41,167 nt of DNA from Bacillota bacterium. GTDB lineage: Bacteria > Bacillota_I > Bacilli_A > RFN20 > CAG-288. A program made the position numbers and the translations under genes. Under the pieces are notes generated by a model. It was given only the letters and a program-made list of their open reading frames with translations, made no database searches and had not been told where the DNA came from. Of this stretch, positions 34,472 to 41,167 are shown in pieces. How positions within the stretch are numbered: position 1 is the stretch's first letter; the number at the start of each line of letters is the position of its first letter. The stretch covers positions 1 to 41,167 of the forward strand of contig JAEWSJ010000014.1 of the NCBI GenBank assembly GCA_023398335.1, given 5' to 3'.

Positions 34472-36254
34472 TAAACCAGTTAGAACCAAGCATGTCTTCT
34501 TTAAGTTCATTAAAATAACGTATAAAGAATACAAATCGTTCTTCTTCGTCATGTTGTTATTTTGTTTGGTTAAAGCGGCGTTAACTATCTTCGGGGCGTA
34601 TTCAATATCAGTAATCATTCAATATCTTGAAAAAGGTGATTACATGACCGCGGTGTATGCTGGTCTTGTAGTAACTGCGATTGATGTTGCTTTATTCTTC
34701 CTTACTAAATTGTTGGAGAGAGTCGTAACTATATCTCAATCAAAAATGATTGAAATTGTTAATCAAGTTTTAGCTAAAAAGATTATGTCATTACCATTCT
34801 CCTGTCTTGAAGATCCATATTACATCGAATTGAAGAAGAATACTCAAATGGGTATTAATAATATGGGTGCTGTCTTCGATTTATTAAATAGTATGGTTAC
34901 TATTGCTTCAAGTTTAATATCGATAATCGGGTTATCCGCAATCATCATAACCTTTGATCCAATAATTATCGTTGTAATGTTAGTGGGGATAATTCTCAAT
35001 GTTTTATTTGTCTTTTTATCACTAAAAACACAAATGGGTTTCTATAGCGACTTATTACCAATCAATTATAAGTTTGGTTACTATCTTCAAACTCTTGAAA
35101 GTCCAGATAAATCAAAAGACTATCGTTTGTATGAAAATGTATATAATCGATTATTTACTAACTTTTCATTTTTTGGAGATAGAACAGTAAAGATATTAGG
35201 AAAAATAATGATTAAACTTGGATTATATGAATCCATAGTTTCAGCCTGTAGTTATATTGAAATAGGATTTGTATATGTTCTTGTAGGTATAAGAACGATA
35301 ACAGAAGGTTTATCAATTGCAAGTTTTTCCTTAACCGCTTCATCCGCTATATCCTTCTCTCAATGCGTCACAGAAATTGTAAAATCTAGCAGCAACTTTA
35401 TTCGTGCAATTCAATACATCACTTCGCTTATTGAAATCCTTGAAGTAAAAGAAGATAAAGATATTGGAACTTGTGATTTAGACGAAATAAAAACTATTGA
35501 GTTTGAGCATGTAACATTTAGTTATCCTCATACCGACAAAGTAATCTTAGATGATGTATCATTCGTCTTTGATTCAAAAGAAAAAATATCAATAGTTGGC
35601 TTAAATGGTGCGGGTAAAACCACAATAGTTAAGTTATTATGTCGTTTATATAATGTTAATTCTGGAGTAATTAAAATTAATAATATACCGATTAACGAAT
35701 ATAAGTATGATCAATACATATCTAAGTTAAGCGCTGTATTCCAGGACTATCAATTATTTAATTATGAAATTAAAGAAAACATCAGACCAGGAATATCGCT
35801 GGAAGATGCTACAAAGATTGGTAAAGATGTCGGTATTGATGATAAGATTCAATCCTTGAACAAAGGATATGATGCTCCTTTAGGCAAGTCATATAGTGCG
35901 GATGGAGTAGAATTATCCGGAGGTCAAAGACAAAAGATTGCTATTGCACGAGCTTTAGCAAAACCATGTGATCTTTTAATTCTAGATGAACCAACCTCTG
36001 CACTTGATCCTTTAGCGGAAGCAGAAATATATAAGAATTTTAATGAACTAGCCTCAGGAAGAATGGCAATATATATCTCACACCGTATGTCTTCTTCAGT
36101 GTTCTGCAATAAGATCTTAGTCTTAAATGGTGGACATGTGGAAGACTTTGACTCACATAAAAATTTAATGAAAAAGAAAGATGGTTTATATTGTAAGTTA
36201 TTCAATACTCAAGCGAAAAACTATAAGTTAGAAAAAGGAATTATCGAAGACTAA
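34458..36254 (+). CDS. ABC exporter half-transporter B
   Basis: 598 residues after AGGAGGAG. A six-helix exporter domain (about 20-320) precedes the nucleotide-binding domain. That domain carries GLNGAGKTT (Walker A), LSGGQRQKIAIARAL (signature), LLILDEPTSALD (Walker B with Glu) and an ISHRMSS H-loop. It overlaps half-transporter A by 14 bases, so the two almost certainly form a heterodimer. Family members export peptides, lipids or drugs; nothing here identifies the cargo. A strong terminator follows. Confidence 0.9.
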   Translation: MEKTNKPVRTKHVFFKFIKITYKEYKSFFFVMLLFCLVKAALTIFGAYSISVIIQYLEKGDYMTAVYAGLVVTAIDVALFFLTKLLERVVTISQSKMIEIVNQVLAKKIMSLPFSCLEDPYYIELKKNTQMGINNMGAVFDLLNSMVTIASSLISIIGLSAIIITFDPIIIVVMLVGIILNVLFVFLSLKTQMGFYSDLLPINYKFGYYLQTLESPDKSKDYRLYENVYNRLFTNFSFFGDRTVKILGKIMIKLGLYESIVSACSYIEIGFVYVLVGIRTITEGLSIASFSLTASSAISFSQCVTEIVKSSSNFIRAIQYITSLIEILEVKEDKDIGTCDLDEIKTIEFEHVTFSYPHTDKVILDDVSFVFDSKEKISIVGLNGAGKTTIVKLLCRLYNVNSGVIKINNIPINEYKYDQYISKLSAVFQDYQLFNYEIKENIRPGISLEDATKIGKDVGIDDKIQSLNKGYDAPLGKSYSADGVELSGGQRQKIAIARALAKPCDLLILDEPTSALDPLAEAEIYKNFNELASGRMAIYISHRMSSSVFCNKILVLNGGHVEDFDSHKNLMKKKDGLYCKLFNTQAKNYKLEKGIIED

Positions 36255-36260
36255 AAAAAT

Positions 36261-36316
36261 ACTTGGAACAGATAGTGAACATAAATTAGTTTGCTATCTT
36301 ATTCCAAGTTTTTTTG
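36261..36316. terminator. Bidirectional terminator
   Basis: ACTTGGAA (36261-36268) pairs with TTCCAAGT (36302-36309). An inner GATAG/CTATC stem and A/T runs outside serve both converging units. It overlaps the last codons of the minus-strand gene. Confidence 0.88.
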
Positions 36317-37873
36317 TTTGATGTGAGACTTTTGACAATGCGGACAAACGATATTACCATTTTCATCAAGCTTGGTGATATTTCGATAAAACATCGCTCC
36401 TTCGACATTACGGCTATATAGCCATAAGCTATCTTGAGTATAGGAAAAAAGGTTGTATTTATTTACTTTTAAGCCTGATATTAAGGTGTAGTAATATTTC
36501 TTATTTGTTTCCTCACAAGTTGCTTTCTTAATTACTAAGCGACATGAATCGCATTCGTATAAATCCTTGCTTTGATTATGCTTGAGTTTGCCTTTGCAGA
36601 AAGGACAACTGTTGTGCTTTGTATCGGAATAAATCATTCCTTTTAAATATATCTGCTGTAGTCTTCTAAATGAATCGATGTTTTCCATCGATATTAAAGT
36701 TGACTTACTTACCACGTAGTTATCTTCAAAAGGAGTACATCTAATTACTTCATCTACGTTATATTTATCTTTTAAAGTAAGAAGTTGAGCATCGTCAACT
36801 TGATCGATAACGGGGATAAGTAAGAAGGAGTAAGATTTATTCTTAGATATTGATATTTTAAGTCCGATATTTTTTATGCTTAATAGATTTATAGTCCATT
36901 TTTTGAATGTGAAAATTGAGTCGAGATTTTTGATATCCATGACATCGTTCTCGTTTAATTTAAAATTAAAATGACCAAGAGAAAAAATAGCAAGAATCTT
37001 GATAAATAAGAAATAGTTATCTTTTAATGATTTTAGATCGACGATTGACTTATCTTCTTTTGCAATTAGTTTATGATTGATAAAGTATTTATAAGTTGAA
37101 TAAATCTGGTGATAATCTTTCTGCATTAAAAAGATATTGGTTTTCTTTAAATCTAGCTTTTTGCGACGTTTGTTATTCACATACACTGGTTTATTTAAAC
37201 GAGGTCTTATCGTATTTAATATTGTGATGATTTCTTTATATAGTTCTTTTGATATATCGTAATTTTTGTCAAAATCACGGATATAACCAGTATGTAGTTT
37301 TCCTAACGCTAAAAAATAATCCAAATGATTAACACGTTCGAGAAGATTAAACTCCATCGTTTCACTCGCATAGAGTAAATCTTTTAGAATTCGCATGTTT
37401 TGTCGACAGTAATGCATCACTTCATCGATAAAGTTACAAAAAATGATATTTTCATAAATGCTGTAATCATCTCTATAAATTTGAGTTAATAATTTACGAG
37501 GTTTGATTCCGCGTTTAGTGATGTTTCCAACATCATTAAGATGCGAGCCAAGATACTGAATAGTATTTTGATTGATTTTATTGACAATTTCAACTGGTAA
37601 TATTTCAGGTGAATCTTTTAAAGCAATAATTGGTTTTGATAATATTCGTTTTGTCGCGGGAAGAATCTTATTTATTTTTGCTAGGTTTACTTTTAAGTCT
37701 TGAAAATTAAAATCCGGTTCGACAAAAAACAAAGTTAAATCATGAGTTGTATAATAATCAAACTCAATATATGTTAACTTTTTATGACGCTTAACAAAGC
37801 CGTTTATCGAATGAAGAACTGTCTCTAGATGATGATAGTCTTCATTACGATGAACGTATTCATTATTACTCAT
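36299..37873 (-). CDS. DUF2357-family protein with zinc-ribbon cysteines
   Basis: 524 residues, starting two bases after its AAA+ partner. DUF2357 features are IYENIIFCNFIDEVMHY around residue 138 and VEIVNKINQNTIQYL near 100. The C-terminal part is different from the operon copy at 17825: CPFCKGKL ... YECDSCRLVI (about 421-445) makes one zinc ribbon, and CPHC (about 508-511) begins an incomplete second one. I see no PD-(D/E)XK active site. The zinc ribbon suggests binding of nucleic acid or protein. It is probably an adaptor of the polytopic AAA+ protein encoded just upstream. Confidence 0.72.
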   Translation of the reverse strand: MSNNEYVHRNEDYHHLETVLHSINGFVKRHKKLTYIEFDYYTTHDLTLFFVEPDFNFQDLKVNLAKINKILPATKRILSKPIIALKDSPEILPVEIVNKINQNTIQYLGSHLNDVGNITKRGIKPRKLLTQIYRDDYSIYENIIFCNFIDEVMHYCRQNMRILKDLLYASETMEFNLLERVNHLDYFLALGKLHTGYIRDFDKNYDISKELYKEIITILNTIRPRLNKPVYVNNKRRKKLDLKKTNIFLMQKDYHQIYSTYKYFINHKLIAKEDKSIVDLKSLKDNYFLFIKILAIFSLGHFNFKLNENDVMDIKNLDSIFTFKKWTINLLSIKNIGLKISISKNKSYSFLLIPVIDQVDDAQLLTLKDKYNVDEVIRCTPFEDNYVVSKSTLISMENIDSFRRLQQIYLKGMIYSDTKHNSCPFCKGKLKHNQSKDLYECDSCRLVIKKATCEETNKKYYYTLISGLKVNKYNLFSYTQDSLWLYSRNVEGAMFYRNITKLDENGNIVCPHCQKSHIKQKNLE

Positions 37874-37875
37874 TC

Positions 37876-40644
37876 TTAATCCTCGTTAAGTTTACTTATA
37901 AATTCAGCACATCTACGTAAATTCAATTCTTCAAATTCTCGTACCAAGGAATCTTTATCATCGATAGTTTTTACTTCAAGCTTACTAACTACTTTACTTA
38001 AAAGTATTGTTTCTACCGCTTCATCGGTAACATTTTTAGTAGGGAAACAAGCTTGGTAGATATCAACGAAATCTTCAATTTGCTTTAATATACGATTACC
38101 AAAAGAAATATTGAATGGAAGAAGTAACTCTTCTACTTTTTTGATTAAATTGCTTCTTTCAGCATCAAATGTACCTTTTTTTAAAGCGTCTTTGAACATT
38201 TCATCTATGATATGGTATGTGTAGAAACATGGCTTTAATGGCTCTTTATAATCTCTGACCTTAGGGGCACGTTTGTTAAAGTTCATCGTGTGAGCACGAT
38301 CGTAGACTTTATCCGAGATAACAAAGGTCGATTCATCTCTGTTGGCAGTACCAATAAACCAAATATTTGAAGGAATATGTAAGGTATGACCTTCTTCAAG
38401 CATTGAATACGGATACTTTGCTCCGTTTTCAGTACGATATAAATTGATGTTTAGAAGCTTGATTTGTCGTTTGTTTTCTTCGTTCTCCATCAACGATAAG
38501 AAGTCGGAGAAGTAATACTCAATACGAGAAAGATTCATTTCATCAAGAACGATAAAGGTTGGAATATCTTTATTCATCGCCGCTTTATATACTGCTTGAG
38601 TAAATTTCTTCGGAGTGTACATAGAAGAAAATTCATTGTAGTATCCAAGCAATTCGTTTTTATCCTTCCATGAAGATTCAACTTCGATAATCTCACAATT
38701 ACCGTTAATTGCTTCGGAGAATATCTTTGGTAAACTAGTTTTACCGGTACCTGACATACCTTGTAAAATTGTTAAACGGCACGCACCAAGACCGGCGACA
38801 AATGTCGCTATGTCTGAATTAGAATAGGAAAGGTGCAAACGACTATTTCTCGCATAATCTACTATAAAGGTAATTAATCCGTTCAATGTCTTATCTTTTG
38901 TAAGTAATTGATTTCTAACTTCAAGATCTTTGGTAAAGACTTCTTTTTTAGAATCAAGTTCACTAAAAGCAGGACATGGATCAAAGTTAGTAATTGTTTC
39001 TTCTTTAGATTCACTATTAGTTTCAGTAGAAGCGGAAGATGAAGCGGCACTGCTACTTGTAGAAGATAAAGCAGGTACGGCAGAAGAAAGAGCAGAGGAG
39101 GTAGAAGGAGAAGCGTTATCTAATTCAGCTTTAACTAAAGGCAAATCATCTTCGCCAACCTTCTCAAACGATTGACGAATTATCATGATTGATAGCACGA
39201 CTAAATCAAGCACTAAAGCATAAAAAGCATCAGTACGAATTGAATAGGTGTATTGATCATTATAGGTAATATGGAATTGATCTAATAATGATTTTAAGTT
39301 CTCAACATTTATCTCTTGTGCGATAGAAAAATAGAACCCAGATATTCCTAAAAATAACATCAAGCCGACATTAGCGTAGGTAGTTACTTTAGCAACGAGA
39401 TGGAAGTTCTTATAATTCGATAAATAACTAGTCATGGTCCATAAGAAGCAAGAAGCGGATACAAGTAATAGAATTACTAAATAAAACGCCACCATTTGAT
39501 AACCAGGACCAAGATTAGAATATTTATTAAGTAAGTCAAAGCCTGATAATGATATGGATTGAGTAATAGAAGAATAAGTGTTCTCAACTACAACAATATT
39601 TAGAAATAATGCTAAGATAGATATTGCGGTAATTATTGTTACATATAGCATTGTTTCGAATCGAGTATGTTTTGCTTCGGTATAATTTTTTTCTTTTAAT
39701 TCATTAGCAAGTTCAAATTTACCTTTGAATATTGAGAAGAATAAACTTAATACTCCAAGAACAATAGCGGGAATAAATGCGATTGTTTGAGTTGCCATTC
39801 CTTTATTTGAATAAAAGAAACAAGTGAAGAAACTAGTAAGGAAAAAGAGAATACTAACAGTGATATTGTAATAAATTAGCGATGTTGATTTAGAGACAAA
39901 ATTAATCTTATCGCTGAAGAAATACGAGAGAGAATAAACGAAAGAGAAAAGACTAATGATGTAAAATAGCAAGAAAACCAAATAGAATATTGTATCTAAT
40001 AAAACTGTTGATTCATTAAGCATTACTTCAAATAAATAGTGAGAAGTAAATGTCGAACCATTAGATACAGAGTAAATAGGTAAGAAGAAAATTAATGAAA
40101 GAGCAATGATATGGATAATATTGATTATTAATATTCCGACAGCCATTTTACGTGATGAAGGTAAAATCAGCTTATTTTCTTCTATATTATTATCTTCTTT
40201 ATTATTTTCTTTTTTTAAGTAAATCATTCGAATAATGAAGAAAGAAAACGCAATAAGGATAAGAATTAAATTAACGATAGATAAGATAAAAACCGAAGGA
40301 GAAAGTTTAGAAGCAAAAAGTTTAAACACAATAAGAAGAATTTGGAATGCCATCATAGTTACTAATGATAAAGCATAACCGAAATTGTTTTTTCTTATTA
40401 AACTATATACGGTAATTAATAAAGGAATAATAGAAAAAAAGAATAATACTTTAAGCGCTAAGGAGAATATCGGTACTGTTTCATCGGCAAGGATGGTACT
40501 TGGGTATAATTCCCATATTGGTAAGTTGCCCGGGTAAGATGTTTTAATTAACAAAATACCTAGATTAATAAAAAAGACAACGAGAAGAATGCTGCTGATA
40601 ATTGCCCCAGTAAAACGAGACTTTTTAATTATATTCGTTTGCAC
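37876..40644 (-). CDS. Polytopic membrane protein fused to a McrB-like AAA+ ATPase
   Basis: I choose GTG 40644, seven bases after AGGAG, rather than ATG 40698, which has no ribosome binding site. The 922-residue protein has about a dozen or more transmembrane helices over residues 10-500 and a Ser/Ala-rich linker (SSTSSSAASSSAS). Its AAA+ domain is close to that at 16272: Walker A GMSGTGKTS from residue 629, LDEMN (Asp701), IGTANRDES and DKVYDRA. ESSWKDKNELLGYYNEF matches PSWRDRTELIGYYNEF in the paralogue. Membrane embedding is not known for McrB restriction ATPases, so I infer a membrane-remodelling, transport or envelope-surveillance role. It lies upstream of and is coupled to the DUF2357/zinc-ribbon gene. 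Confidence 0.78.
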   Translation of the reverse strand: MQTNIIKKSRFTGAIISSILLVVFFINLGILLIKTSYPGNLPIWELYPSTILADETVPIFSLALKVLFFFSIIPLLITVYSLIRKNNFGYALSLVTMMAFQILLIVFKLFASKLSPSVFILSIVNLILILIAFSFFIIRMIYLKKENNKEDNNIEENKLILPSSRKMAVGILIINIIHIIALSLIFFLPIYSVSNGSTFTSHYLFEVMLNESTVLLDTIFYLVFLLFYIISLFSFVYSLSYFFSDKINFVSKSTSLIYYNITVSILFFLTSFFTCFFYSNKGMATQTIAFIPAIVLGVLSLFFSIFKGKFELANELKEKNYTEAKHTRFETMLYVTIITAISILALFLNIVVVENTYSSITQSISLSGFDLLNKYSNLGPGYQMVAFYLVILLLVSASCFLWTMTSYLSNYKNFHLVAKVTTYANVGLMLFLGISGFYFSIAQEINVENLKSLLDQFHITYNDQYTYSIRTDAFYALVLDLVVLSIMIIRQSFEKVGEDDLPLVKAELDNASPSTSSALSSAVPALSSTSSSAASSSASTETNSESKEETITNFDPCPAFSELDSKKEVFTKDLEVRNQLLTKDKTLNGLITFIVDYARNSRLHLSYSNSDIATFVAGLGACRLTILQGMSGTGKTSLPKIFSEAINGNCEIIEVESSWKDKNELLGYYNEFSSMYTPKKFTQAVYKAAMNKDIPTFIVLDEMNLSRIEYYFSDFLSLMENEENKRQIKLLNINLYRTENGAKYPYSMLEEGHTLHIPSNIWFIGTANRDESTFVISDKVYDRAHTMNFNKRAPKVRDYKEPLKPCFYTYHIIDEMFKDALKKGTFDAERSNLIKKVEELLLPFNISFGNRILKQIEDFVDIYQACFPTKNVTDEAVETILLSKVVSKLEVKTIDDKDSLVREFEELNLRRCAEFISKLNED

Positions 40645-40688
40645 AATATTACTCCTATTTCTAATAAGATAATTGTTTCTTATAACTA

Positions 40689-40717
40689 ATTTTAGCATGT
40701 TTAGATAGCGGGGTGAA
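40689..40717 (-). promoter_or_regulatory. Weak promoter candidate for the polytopic AAA+ gene
   Basis: On the minus strand TTCACC (40717-40712), 17 bases, TAAAAT (40694-40689), leaving a leader of about 40 bases to GTG 40644. The -35 matches poorly. Confidence 0.35.
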
Positions 40718-40767
40718 CTATATTTGATTACATTAGATAAATACGAATAAATTGTAAGAAAAAACTA

Positions 40768-41047
40768 TTATATGTTACCTGAAATTCTTTTAATATAGTT
40801 TCTATTATAAACAAGTGAACCATTAAGAACTACCAACACGGAGCCGAGGTTATGAACTAATGCTCCACTGATTAAATTTAGTAAACTAAATGAGGCTAAG
40901 ATAATAGCAATGAAGTTTATTACCATAGACAACATTATGTTGAAATTTATTGTCCTAAATGTCGATTTAGCTAACACGTATAAATATGGAATATTCTCAA
41001 TCTTATTGTTCATTAATGAAATATCTGATGCATCAATTGCAATACCC
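40768..41047 (-). pseudogene. C-terminal fragment of a heavy-metal-type P1B ATPase
   Basis: In frame from 41047 the fragment reads GIAIDASDISLMNNKIENI, the segment that follows GDGINDAPAL in P-type ATPases. The last two transmembrane helices follow, including LISGALVHNLGSVLVVLN, similar to the end of Cd/Zn/Cu ATPases. About 93 residues remain of an expected 600-700, and the rest was lost exactly where the IS inverted repeat begins. The remnant lacks the phosphorylation Asp and the metal site, so it is non-functional unless the remaining part is elsewhere. The ion specificity cannot be judged. Confidence 0.75.
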
Positions 41048-41167
41048 GTTTTTAGGATTTAACACCATATTTTTCCGATGAAAAAATTGATATAAATAAT
41101 AATATTGTGAATTCATATTACTATGTAATATGTTTTTTTGTTTTTATATTGTTTTATTTATTTTTAT
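41044..41167. repeat. 124-bp inverted repeat, right copy
   Basis: Exact reverse complement of 131-254; see the left copy. It interrupts the P-type ATPase gene and reaches the window edge. Confidence 0.9.
41044..41167 (+). mobile_element. 5' end of an insertion sequence (right copy, partial)
   Basis: If the left copy is read correctly as an IS, this is the same terminus in the opposite orientation. Its transposase would start about 50 bases beyond the window and read rightward. The two copies face outward from the 41-kb segment they enclose. Confidence 0.55.

Noticed and set aside
38930..39175. Plus-strand frame inside the polytopic AAA+ gene
   Set aside because: It mirrors the Ser/Ala-rich linker of the minus-strand protein and has no family resemblance.
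1..41167. Use of TGA as tryptophan (Mycoplasma-like code)
   Set aside because: Tryptophans are encoded by TGG and the phosphatase gene ends in TGA in the expected place, so the standard code applies.

Overview
The window is AT-rich, uses the standard bacterial code (one gene near 29509 ends in TGA; tryptophans are TGG), has strong AGGAG-type ribosome binding sites and sigma-A-like promoters, and encodes SipW-type secretion, AdhE and many small membrane proteins. This fits a fermentative, probably gut-associated member of Bacillota class Bacilli (Erysipelotrichales/RF39-like). The placement is an inference from gene style, not a phylogeny. No tRNA, rRNA or CRISPR array is visible.

Layout. Both ends carry a 124-bp perfect inverted repeat (131-254 and 41044-41167). 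I read this as the 5' end of an IS whose transposase start lies at 79-1 on the minus strand. It truncates a LytTR regulator gene on the left and a P-type ATPase gene on the right. From 0.7 to 6.5 kb lie a C11-protease lipoprotein, a sugar O-acetyltransferase, an S66 peptidase and small membrane proteins. From 6.5 to 9.7 kb a c-di-GMP-I (GEMM-I) riboswitch precedes a large degenerate GGDEF/EAL receptor-like protein. Two small genes follow (TM protein, DUF3795). From 10.8 to 12.9 kb there is a promoter and two tandem secreted proteins with SipW-type signal peptides that are identical at the DNA level over 77 bp.

The centrepiece is 12.98-22.5 kb: a canonical promoter, a second GEMM-I riboswitch whose aptamer 3' strand overlaps a terminator (predicted c-di-GMP ON switch), then eight tightly packed genes. 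These are three TasA/camelysin-like secreted proteins, a membrane-anchored McrB-like AAA+ ATPase, a nuclease-less DUF2357 partner, an ER-type (Ser/His) SipW signal peptidase with a charged cytoplasmic tail, an EAL phosphodiesterase, and a nucleosidase-like protein. A convergent gene encodes an intact GGDEF diguanylate cyclase. The DNA therefore appears to carry a synthase, a hydrolase, a likely receptor and two riboswitches for c-di-GMP around a fibre/secretion module.

From 24.9 to 36.3 kb the content is ordinary accessory metabolism: AdhE, an APH-type kinase, YbaK, a tyrosine phosphatase, an aldo/keto reductase, DUF5662, a GNAT enzyme, and a heterodimeric ABC exporter whose first subunit has two compensating homopolymer frameshifts near its start. 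From 36.3 to 40.6 kb, on the minus strand, a second AAA+/DUF2357 pair appears. Its AAA+ protein is fused to a large polytopic membrane domain, and its DUF2357 protein carries zinc-ribbon cysteines.
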